Below the pieces are notes generated by a model. That model had not been told where the DNA came from. It saw nothing but the letters and a program-made list of their open reading frames with translations, and searched no databases. Source: Lingula anatina (lineage: Eukaryota; Brachiopoda; Lingulata; Lingulida; Lingulidae). From it: DNA of 64,000 nucleotides. Every line of letters starts with the position of its first letter. Position 1 is the first letter of the stretch. Shown here one piece after another: positions 14,332 to 24,404 of the stretch. The translations under genes and the position numbers were made by a program. The stretch covers positions 263,510 through 327,509 of the forward strand of contig NW_019773981.1 in the NCBI RefSeq assembly GCF_001039355.2, given 5' to 3'.

Positions 14332-15070
14332 GAATTTAGTCTACTGTTCTGGTTTTCCCTTTTTATTTTCCTTAAGTTATTTCCACTGCACCCAACTCAT
14401 TTAGGTACCATAATCAATCATTGAACAATCTAAAAAATCATCTGAACCTACCCTTCTGGACTGGGCTAGGGGTTTCATTCTGCATACTACCAAAAGAACT
14501 GATGCCTTCATCATCACAGCTATCTAGAAGAGCTGAAATCATAGTTGTTTTCTTGAAAAGCAAGTATTGAACACATGTTTACATTAAATTTAGATAAGCA
14601 CATTTTACAGTCTTTACTGAAGATTATTTTTAGTCAAAACTGCAGAATCATATACATCATGGACAGATCTCTAATATGACTATAAATGTACACAATAATT
14701 CATTGTTGCATATACTGTTGAATAAGCCATTAATTAAATTTACCTATTAATACGTGCATGTATTTTATTTACAAGTAAATCTTATCAATATATCTACTAC
14801 GACAATATATTTTTTTATATATTATTATAATCTTATTAACATTATTTTATCAAATTTTATTTCATCTATTCAATCATTATTATTTTTCATGCACAAACCC
14901 CTTTCTCTTTTTTCCAAGCGCCTCTCTAGAAATTCTGCAAAGAAGCTGTAGATATCCACAGGTTCCCCAATCATGGCTGTTCGCACCATGTCCTCCACCA
15001 GAGTTGTGAAACCTGGTGGGATTTTTTCTACACGCTCATAGTAATCTCTATTCCGAGCGAGGCGTGGCAT
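10445..15070 (-). CDS. RIIa-domain acidic repeat protein, CABYR-like (one frameshift)
   Basis: Six minus-strand exons join in phase: 15070-14899, 14532-14452, 14266-14099, 13443-13264, 12994-12855 and 12561-10445. Exon 1 starts MPRLARNRDYY and holds an RIIa dimerisation/docking motif (I-P-P-G-F-T-T-L-V-E-D-M, then F-F-A-E-F-L-E-R-R-L-E-K-R-E). Such domains bind A-kinase anchoring proteins in sperm-tail and ciliary proteins such as CABYR, SPA17 and ROPN1. The rest is very acidic (E, A, P, T), with about seven tandem 20-residue units beginning K-E-E-V-P in exon 6. The reading frame breaks at about 11533, where a TT seen in sister repeats is a single T. Restoring the frame would give about 952 residues; as read, translation stops at 11524. 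Role in a flagellum or cilium is inferred from the family. The exact orthologue is unsure, since RIIa domains are shared by many proteins. Confidence 0.75.
11525..12010 (-). repeat. 60-bp tandem repeat array inside the RIIa-gene last exon
   Basis: About seven diverged 60-bp units, each coding 20 residues of the form K-E-E-V-P-P-T-T-E-A-A-E-E-Q-A-P-S-E-A-A. They sit in frame within exon 6 and fade into less regular E/P/A sequence on both sides. Length variation by unequal exchange is likely. The single-base loss that breaks the frame lies in the unit at the low-coordinate edge. Confidence 0.9.
14284..14336. repeat. GA microsatellite in RIIa-gene intron 2
   Basis: Mostly (GA)n, with GGGA interruptions. 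It lies just upstream, in the gene's direction, of the acceptor at 14267-14269, so on the transcribed strand it forms a TC-rich polypyrimidine tract and may help splicing. Confidence 0.85.
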
Positions 15071-15888
15071 CCTCTTACTCTTCGGGGTGTTGGAATAGTA
15101 ATGGTTGCCGTACTATGATTATGGGTATCAGAGTTATCCCTATCAGTGATGTGAAATATATATTTATGATAAAATGCAAACAAAACTTAATTTATTGCTG
15201 TACTGTAAACCATAATGCATGTGGTATTTACACCAAGCTACCGACATTGACTATTACACTATTACAAAGATAAATAAAGTGCTATCATGTACTAGGTTTA
15301 ATTTAAATGCCGAGCCACTGGTAAAAAAACAACATATTTTTATTCTCCCCCGTTTTCATTCAGCCTTATTCATTGGTTAAGTTTGTCAGGTAAACGTTGC
15401 ATTAAAAAGTGTAAAACAAGGGGAGAAACAGTATTCGTATCATTATACTGTCATACCGCCCACTTTCGTTTGAAATACGCGCCTGGTGAACAGTGCTATT
15501 TTAAAGTTATGCAAATATCGATTATTTACCTGGTAAGGTCAGGAGGCGAGTTGTTTTGTGTGCGTCACCGGTAACTTAGAGATATTGAGCATGCGCAGGT
15601 CATAAAAAAAACTCCGCAGCAAATTAGGTTACATTCGTATTATTTATATTAGCAGTTTTGCTCAAAAACATACCTAAATCTGAATATTTAAATTATAAAT
15701 AACAAAAACTTGCTACTTCTGCATTATATCGCAAAAGAACATCTGCAATCTTGTGTTTAGCCCTATGCGACCCGGGCCTGTATTGTTGACAGTATGGCGC
15801 CTTTCCTTTTGAATTCGTGAGAGGAACTTAATAGTTTTGTGAATATTTAGTTTCTTTATCTTCTTTGGGGTCCCTGTAATTGCTGAGG
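15071..15888. promoter_or_regulatory. Divergent promoter between the RIIa gene and TLCD5
   Basis: The start codons of the minus-strand RIIa gene (15070) and plus-strand TLCD5 (15889) are 818 bp apart, head to head. The interval is richer in CpG than its surroundings, mainly 15540-15800. Two motif-like sites are visible: GAGCATGCGCAG at 15587-15598, resembling an NRF-1 site, and GTCACCGGTAAC at 15564-15575, an inverted-repeat sequence reminiscent of an RFX X-box but lacking the usual spacer. A shared promoter is inference from spacing; the motif calls are by eye. Confidence 0.5.
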
Positions 15889-16666
15889 ATGTCGGTAAGT
15901 TTGTATGAAACTTTATGGTGGAAGATAGGAGAAATGGTTATGATTTAAGGCTCGATATTATACACAGAGTTCACCCCGGCATAAAGCTACGCGTACATGA
16001 AAACGGGGGTGTGGCAACAAACTAGGCTTTCATTCAGAATTACCCCAACTTATGTACACCATAAGAGTAACTTATCTCCTTTTCTATCCCCAATATATAT
16101 CTTAAAGTCTTAGAGGTTGTCCGGTTTTATTATTTCAAAGTACCTTAATCGAGATATAATATTTTGGTCTGTACCACGGTAGCTACATGTATAAATTTCC
16201 CATTTTGAACTGAGCAGTAATGGCCAACGGTGTTTAACTTACAGAATTGATAATGGATCTCATGGATGAAAGGTCTCTAATCTTCATATTGTGCCATGCT
16301 ATAGTTATGTGACTTTTATTTGACAAGCAACCATACGCTTGACGACATTAGTTAATCATTGAACAAAGTAAACATGCTGAAGTATGCATGAAAGTAACCC
16401 CTATGTCGAATAATGGTTTATGGTGTATCATAAATATATGTTTGAATTAAAACATAGTTGGGTCGTTTCCCCCTTTTTCTTTCTTTTTTTTTTAAATTTG
16501 ATTTTACTAAATTTGTTAGTTAGTGTATATATATGCAATGTTTATTTATTTATTTTTATATTGTGTCTTACTAAAATCATTTAGTTTAGCAAGGGAATAA
16601 TGAAGGGGTGGCTTTATAAAATAAAAATATAAAATTAAAATCACTAACTTCAGAAAGATTTACTCA

Positions 16667-16716
<50 letters not shown>

Positions 16717-19700
16717 TCCTGCAGCAGATGTAACATCTGCTTTAAGGGAGTTGAGATATCTGCATTGACGTAGCTATACTTGCCTTTTATGGGATGCAGA
16801 TTTTTATCTTCTCCTCTTTTAATTTTGAATATTTTTCTTTATTTCAGGCAATTGAACCAGTGCAAGTGACATACACAGGGGCCCTATGTTCTGTTCTAGC
16901 CTGGGTTTTAGGATGGGCCACCTTATACTTTGTCCTTTGTGTCCTGAATTCCAGCCACAAAAATGAATGGAACTGTAGAATTGTCAGTGCTGTTCATGCC
17001 ATAACTGTGTGCTGTTTGGCATTTTGGGCTGTTTTTGTGCAGGGGCCATGGGTATTTACATTACCAGGTAACTTTTTTAGAGGGTGTACTGGTTGTATAG
17101 TGCCGTTGACAGGCCTTTCCCCTGCAAGCTCTTAGGTCTTAGAGCCTTTTGTGTCATAGCTGTACTAGTAGCTGATATATCTCCAAACACTCAACTTGAT
17201 ACAAAACTTTTGAAAATAATTTTTAAACACTCCGATACCATCCAAAATATCTGTTTACCAGTATGAATGGGAATCTTGCATTATTTCACTTTTTAAATGA
17301 TAGTCATTAAACAACATGATACTTGTTTTCTGTTTTAATACAATTTTAATAATATTTTTTATTCAAATTAATTCTGTTCATTTAAATGTGTACATGGCAC
17401 TGATGAAAAGTGTTAATGTGCTTTATAAGAATAGATTTTAAATAACTGATTTTTGTGGTTTATGAATTTTAAGTAAAAAAGACAAATGGGTATCAAATTT
17501 GAGATTTTATGAAACTTATACTGGTAATTTTTCTTAAACTCCTAAGTTTTTTTGTTGGTGTTACATTAATTATCTTATGAGTCTTGCATAGACAGACATG
17601 TGTATGTGTGACTGACATAAAGAGATCTGGAGCAAATTTAAGTGAAAGGAAAATACAAAGATTTAAGATAAATAGAGGTATAGCAAAGTTGCTTGTCCAT
17701 TTATAGATGATTATGCAATTTGGCGATGTTTCAAGTATATACTGCAAGGACATTTTTGGGAGTTGTATACCTTTGGACCAGGTAGAGTATGCACATTGAA
17801 TATTTTGAACAAAAATGTTTTTTTACAGAAAAAAGATGGTTAAAAACAAAATTTTAAAAAAGGATGAAAAAATATTCTTTTTGTTTGTCATAACAGTGTG
17901 GTGTAAAAGGGTTTTCACTTTTGGTTGAAGTGTCGATTTTTTCTTTTAGTTTATTTATTTGCATGTGCACCTGCTTTTAGAGTAGAAATATAGAATGACT
18001 CAAGCTTATGAGAGATAACTGCTTTTATATGAGACTTAATACTTTGAACACACACATATATATGAGATACACCAAATATGTACACCTATGCACACATAAA
18101 GTACACATGCATGTTGGGAACAGCTAGTGAGGTATTTTTATGGTTCATCTAACATGAAATTTAGCAATAACTAGAGGTTATGAAAATGATATAAATTGCA
18201 GAAAGGATAACTTAACAATTAAAATATGTGTGTCATCAACTTTGTGAACTGACTTGCTTGATTTTCCAGTTGATTAACAGACTGAAGTGAGCTTATTTGT
18301 AATTGTAATATTAATATGTATCACCTGACTTTATTTTAATGGTGTATTTCTCTCAGCTCTTTCTTTGCATATATTCTAATGGAATTTAAATTATTGAATG
18401 TTTTTGTCACTGCCAATTTGAGCTGTGCTAAAAAAAAAAACAGATCTACTAGTAAAGAATAAATACGACTGATTTTTTATAGTCTTAAAGATAACCATGA
18501 ACCAATTTTATGAGTGAATTCCATTATTTATTTATTTATTTATTTATTTATTAACGCAATAAATACATGATCATTTGTAAAACCTGCAGTTTCATATTTT
18601 GATAAGGATTTTAGGGGAATTCTGCTGATTTTATTAATTGAAAACAGTAATCTATGAAATAAGCAGCTGGAAAGTTTTCCTTTTAGCATGAGGTTTCATA
18701 TTAGAAGTAAACAAACCTTGATTGGCTTATTCTTCTACTTCTTCTTCATTATTAGGAGGGCGCAGTTCCCCTTTACAACAGTTTATAGCTGAGATGTCCC
18801 TAGGGTACTTCCTGTATGATTTCATGTGGTGCATATATTTTAAAACTGAAGGTAAGTTCTACATCAGAGCCTTGGGGTTTCTAAGGGCGCATTCCCATAG
18901 ATTTTAGATCGATCTATCCCTGTGGGGAGTCTCACTATTGTCAGATAATCCGGCTTAAATGTCCGTCCCGCCTACTACAGGCTGTAAGGCGGTAATTAAC
19001 TTTCGTGCCTGCTCGGCTGACAGCTATTTAGCGTGAACCAACCCCCAGGGAGTTAGGTCGATCTAGTTGGATCGATCTAATCTTTGGGAATGGGGTCTAA
19101 GGGGTGGTAAGATTGCATTCAGAACAGCGGACAGATCTGTGGATCAAATATGGCGACCCACTAAAAAGCTTGCCGCTTAATTCCTGATTAGATACTGATT
19201 AGATACTGAATAGATTCCCTGCTGGGATTACACAGCAAGCATTCAAGTGGGTTGGCTATATTTGATCTGAAAATCTGTTAGACCACTGTTCAGAATGCGC
19301 CCTAAGTCATAACTTTTTAGTGTTTAAATTGTAGAATTTCAACATCTTTGATGGATGCAATCTGTGGAGTTGGAGTTTTTGCATCCATTCATTACCTATT
19401 ATAACTTTTCCCTCATTGTTCAGGCAAATTGTCATAATTCAGTTACTGACTAGTGCTCAGTGACTTATTATAGCCATCTTTTTTATTATTATTATAGGTT
19501 TTGTAATGTTACTTCATCACTGTTTAAGCAGCATTGGTTTGGGAGTGACAGTGCTCCGTGGAATGTACGGTACAGAGATGGTGGCGACCCTCTTGGCAAC
19601 CGAAGTGACCAATCCTTTTCTGCAGTTCCGCTGGTTTCTAAGACAGACAGGGCAGTATGAAACCCTCCTCGGAGAAGTAAATGATATTTTATTCATGGCA

Positions 19701-20051
19701 TTGTTTGGATTTGCCCGAATTGGAATGGGCACTTCTCTCCTTATTACTTACTACCAGCATCCAAACACAGACTTCTTGGGGAAGTTTGGCGGAACTTGTA
19801 TTTATATCATAGGGTGGTTGTTCTGGATAAGTATTATGCGTTTTGCGCTAAAAAAATACACTAAAATGTATCACCTGTGGAAAAAGGGGAAATTAAAACT
19901 GGATGAGGATCATTATAAAATCAAGAGTGAGGAAAATGGGAGTTTAGACACAGGGGACATCATAGGGGATTTAGACATTGAAGAGATCAAGGAGGAGATT
20001 AAGGAAATTGCTGAAGAGATTAAAGAAGAGATTAAAGAGAAGATTCATTAA
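15889..20051 (+). CDS. TLCD5: TLC domain-containing protein 5 (TMEM136 family)
   Basis: Four exons join in phase: 15889-15894 (codes only M-S, donor GTAAGT), 16848-17067, 18756-18851 and 19498-20051, giving about 291 residues. The family signature is strong: N-E-W-N-C-R-I-V then G-P-W-V-F-T-L-P-G in exon 2; S-L-G-Y-F-L-Y-D in exon 3; L-H-H-C, then E-V-T-N-P-F-L-Q-F-R-W-F-L-R in exon 4. These are typical of TRAM-LAG1-CLN8 multi-pass membrane proteins, with about six hydrophobic segments. TLCD family members are linked to membrane lipid composition; a precise reaction for TLCD5 is not claimed. The last 45 or so residues are highly charged (repeated E-E-I-K), an extension beyond the usual length of about 245. 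The final codons coincide with the left edge of the downstream segmental duplication, which repeats them at 37423. Confidence 0.9.
16670..16714. repeat. CA microsatellite in TLCD5 intron 1
   Basis: Uninterrupted (CA)n of about 45 bp, 130 bp upstream of the exon 2 acceptor. Confidence 0.95.
17068..18755 (+). other. TLCD5: TLCD5 intron 2
   Basis: AT-rich intron of 1.7 kb bounded by GTAACT and a TTAG acceptor. It contains a (TTTA)n stretch at about 18526-18553 and a poly-A at 18430-18440. No gene or well-formed mobile element was recognised. Confidence 0.7.
18885..19302. mobile_element. PIF/Harbinger-type MITE, composite, in TLCD5 intron 3
   Basis: Outer inverted ends GGGCGCATTC (18885) and GAATGCGCCC (19302) are flanked by TAA on both sides (18882-18884 and 19303-19305), the TWA-type target duplication of Harbinger elements. 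Inside are two nested inverted-repeat pairs. One joins 18890-18915 (with AGATCGATCT) to 19065-19095; the other joins 19110-19175 to 19240-19300 (both arms carry a GATCAAATAT core). The 418-bp unit therefore reads as two related hairpins back to back. It has no coding capacity. Confidence 0.75.
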
Positions 20052-23000
20052 TGGTATATTATGCAAAACATGCTTCCACCATTTTATCAGAAAATTGACA
20101 TTAACTCATTTTTTCTATGTATTTGTAAAAGTTTTCATTACTAGTCAGTAATATATATGTGTCATTTACAGAATGCTATTGATTTTTTTCCATAGAAATC
20201 ATGTTGAATTAATTTGATATTTTTCTGTATATGTCTGCTTTTATCAGTTTTGTTTTCATACAACTAATCAGTAAATATATTTAATGCGGCACTCTGATAA
20301 TGCAGGATTTTGCAACTTGTGGCTCTTTCATCACACCTTTAATTGTATCTCCCATTTTTTTTCACACAGCGAATCACTGTAGCAGCAAATAAGAAATCTC
20401 CCTCTATCAAACGTTTCAGAAAATGGCAGATATATTTTTATGTGTACTAAATTGTATTTAATCTAAAAAAAATGTACTTTGCAGATAATGTTTCTCTTCA
20501 ATCTTGAAGTATATTCCAGATAAATTTAAGTTGGATAGAGAATTGCGTGGAATATTTTGTGATGAGGAATATATTTTATCTTTTATTCTTATAGCGAACA
20601 AAGTTGTCAAACAACAGATATAGTACAAGTTTTGATTACGCGTTTCATGGTGCCATCATGTCCGCTCAAGTAATTAGTTGTAAAATCAACTGACACCACT
20701 TTTTAATTTTTGTGATAAATAACTGATTTTATAATCTAGTCTCAGAACTCGAGCTCCATGTTTCCAATTTTGTATACAGGGTCTGTCATGAAATGAATGT
20801 TTTATACATCTTGTCTTTAATATGACCAAAAGAAGGAGGCTCTGTTCCAGGGAAATTTAAGTGCAAATTTTTTCAGGTTCTTAATGCATAACTAACGGTG
20901 ATCAAAGAAAAATTCTACATTTACCTTTATAATATTTTGATGAAGTTATGTTTATAGTTGAGCAAATATAAAAATATTGTGATCCGTGAATTTCATAATG
21001 AATGGAATGGAATAAATATGTCCATATTGGAAAGAGAGTATGCCAGTTCATTGATGAGGTTTTCACTTTAAGATTTAGGCTAAATGAATTACGGTCATTA
21101 CTCCATCTTTTTAATGGGGGGAGGGGGAGGGTTGTGATTTTACAGATACTACATTTTAAAGTCAAGATTTCTAAAAATTTAAACATTCCTATTGAGTGGT
21201 AGGAACAGAGTTAAAGGGAGGCTATTCTATAGCTCTATTCTATGCAGTTAAAACACCACAAATCCTATATAGAAATGTGATTTTGTGATTATAAAAGTAT
21301 GTATCTGAAAGTTTGCCCTTTGGAAGTCATTACCGCAGCTGAACATTGTTTTCCAAATTTTCTTCACGAAGAGCCCGCGCTAAAATCTAAAGGCGTTTTT
21401 AAGGTTACGAAATGAGCGGCCCCTTGCTTCAAAATTTCATTTTCATTCGCAAGCATTTACTTGGTTAAGTCCAAGGATTGTGAAATGTGCTTTGTAGGAT
21501 GATTTAATAATATCTATTATTGTTACTGTCATTTTTAACTTTTTGGTCTCGTTGGAGTTGTGGTCGGTTAAAGCCCCAAAAATGCCGTGCATCCAATAGG
21601 CAGTACGTTTTAGGTATATTATCCTTTCCAGCATGTTCCCGCCAAATCGATTTTTTAAAAGAAAACCTTAAAGTAATTCCCTCCTACATGTACGCTCAAA
21701 TCATTGCCCGACTCGGTACTTCACTTAGACAAGATGTTTTATACCATTTTTGAATACAAATTTTAGTCTTAAACGTTCCTCATAACGTTTTCCTATACTT
21801 TGTAGAAGGAAATATTGACACCATGTACTTTTATTTAGGGTTTTAGCGTTTGTAGTTTTTGAATTAGCAGATAGTACTAGTGTTTTAAATCCCCCCACCC
21901 CACCCCAAAAATGAGAAATGAATAAAATTCTGAGTGTTGTCCACACGATTCTGACCCTAAGACCACATTTCAATAGATTTTAGTTTTTCTTTTCCATCTT
22001 GTTGATTATTTCAAATTCTTTTCCCCGGCGAAATGTTTTGGGTTGTTACACATAGCTGTAGTTGTAAATCGATATCAATTATAATGGTTGTCCTTGTTTG
22101 TTTTTATACCGATCCTTAACGCGCGACCACAGTGGTTTTTGCCTCACCCCCCACCCCCCTCCCCACACTCGTCTCGTGTTTCGTACTCGTTTTACGCCCC
22201 ACCCCCACTTCGTCTCCGTTCTGTAATAAGTTTATAAAGGAATATTTCAAGTGGAAAAGTATTCAAAAATATACATTAGGAGATAGCGAATGTGCGTTTT
22301 TCGGCGATCCCTACCAGTGAATGATTTAAAATCAGAGTTTGCGGAGACATGTTGGAAATCAATGTGGAGATGGACCTTTTTTGGTAAGCCACACACAAAG
22401 ATAATTTTTAGTAACGACCATTCACAAGCACACGGTTATAAGTTGTGCGACTTTTATTTTTGCAATAACAACAAAATATTAACCGAAAACAAAATGAAAT
22501 GATTGTCGTGCTTTTTCTGAGAAGGGCAAATAGCCGAAGATAAATTAAAATAGCAGAAAATATATTCCGTTCGTTAAGTTAAGGATTGTGCAAAATAAAA
22601 CTGAATCTTTTTTTCTGAACTTAAAATGTCTGTCAAAATAACATTATTGTTGCAGTGACGACGCTGACCTTCATTTGTCACTGACGTAAAGTGCACCAGA
22701 GGAATGACATTGTGGAAAATAACATCAATTAAAATAGACTTGTAACACTTAATTAACAACAGTAAAAATATCTATACAATAGCCTACTACAAGTTAATAC
22801 ATATGTCAAAACACTTGAAACCAATAAAAATAAAGATATATAATACAAATACTAATAAAACTAATTAGATGTAGCAAAGTTTAGTTAGAATATGCTGTCT
22901 TTTTATGGACAGGCGCTATCTATCTGGACATTTGGGCATCACCTGCGTCTGTCGTTGCCGTTAGTGTCGCCTTGAATACTGTTACTTGCAATTGTCGTCA

Positions 23001-24404
23001 TCAAACTTACAAGAAGGTTTCTTTGGATAGTGAAAATACAGCTCAAGTTTGAAAACAAGCCTGGCAGGGATATTTTTAGTGCTAGACAGTATTGTGCGGT
23101 ATTTGAATTTTGAATTCATGCAGTGAGCTAGCATTAAATCATTTGTCCATTAATTATATATAATGACAGATGCCTGATGAACTAAGATATGTACATTTAA
23201 AAATTTTACATTACATGATTTGATAAGTTTAAACAAGGTATTACGTAAATCCAGTCACGTGACAACACCCCCAACTTACAAAAACACCTTTGCCCAGGAA
23301 AGGGAACTGTGAATACCCCTATATAAAGCTTCACATGTCGTGTGAATGATATATTAAATTAATTTCCAAAACTTTTACAAAGCTTGTTGTTTTTTTAAAC
23401 AACCGTTTCTGTGAATACTTAGTGAAATAATATTTAAAAACATCTAAGTGAAACACGAGCACAAATGTAAACGCAACCGTGATAAATAAAATACTATCAA
23501 TAAAAGAACGAAACAACATCCTTAATAGACAATTCTGAATATGCAAAAAATAAAATAGATAATAGTAATTCCAATCGAATCTAAATCATTTCCATTGGCA
23601 GAAGAGAAGCCCCAGAACGTAATGCCTAGTTTTATATGTTCACGGTGAACAGGTTAGAAATTTTGAATGTTACCGGTAGACTCGTCTTTCATAAGCAACA
23701 CTGGAAAGTGAAGTTCCCCTGTAGACAATATACCTATTGGAAACACTGCCAATTTAAAATATCCAAATATCATTTCAGACTTGACATAAAAATATTTTAA
23801 TTGATTGCTTTTTGTGCTTTTTGGTGGGTGCAGGATGGGGGGGGGGGGGGAAGGGGGAATGAGACACTAAAAAAAGTGACATAGCGTAAGATTCAAAGCA
23901 CCCTTTTTACCTAAATGTACATAAACCACTTCTTGTTGAACTTATCTGAAAAGAAGTGATAATCTTGATCATTTTTCAAAGATGATGTAATTTTTGCAAA
24001 AACAATATGATTTATCAAAAACTGGTCAGTCTGACGAAAATACCATTAACCACAAGAAAATTGTTTCAATAATACCATTTCAGAGTTTTGTGTTGTTCTA
24101 ATTTTTTAAAAGTATGATGTAATTGTTATAATTTAGTTTTTCAAAATCTCATTGCATCATTTCATTCAATGAAATTTCGTCCCTTGCGAAATAGCTTCAT
24201 TTTTAGACAATCTTAAAATGAAATAAATACACATAAACAGTAACACATTCTGATAGTTTAGCAATATCTATCAAAGGGACGTGTCTTTTGTTTAGAACTC
24301 CTAGAGTGACTTTTTAAAAGTAAAATTTTAGTAAATTTTGTTAATCCAAAAGAAAAAATCACTTTAAAATCATACAGATGGTCCTTTTATGTTTTTAGGG
24401 AGAA
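20052..24404. other. Non-coding part of duplication unit 1, left
   Basis: Starts with the TLCD5 3' UTR. No gene is supported. It contains a G-rich run at 23837-23851 and a stretch at about 22935-23050 matching, in inverse orientation, the dispersed repeat at about 26615-26765. Bases 21597-22150 are absent from unit 2, so this half-kilobase is an insertion here or a deletion there. Confidence 0.6.
22935..23080 (-). repeat. Dispersed interspersed repeat (lophotrochozoan-like)
   Basis: Read on the minus strand this resembles the segment at 26615-26765: both carry a T-C-x-A-A-C-T-x-G-A-x-C-T-G-T-A-T core, then a G-T-A-A-G-T-T-T-G-A box, then CG-rich sequence ending ACGCAGGTG. A similar arrangement is familiar from dispersed repeats in mollusc genomes; that link is recalled, not tested. 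The unit 2 counterpart lies near 39830-39965. Confidence 0.45.
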
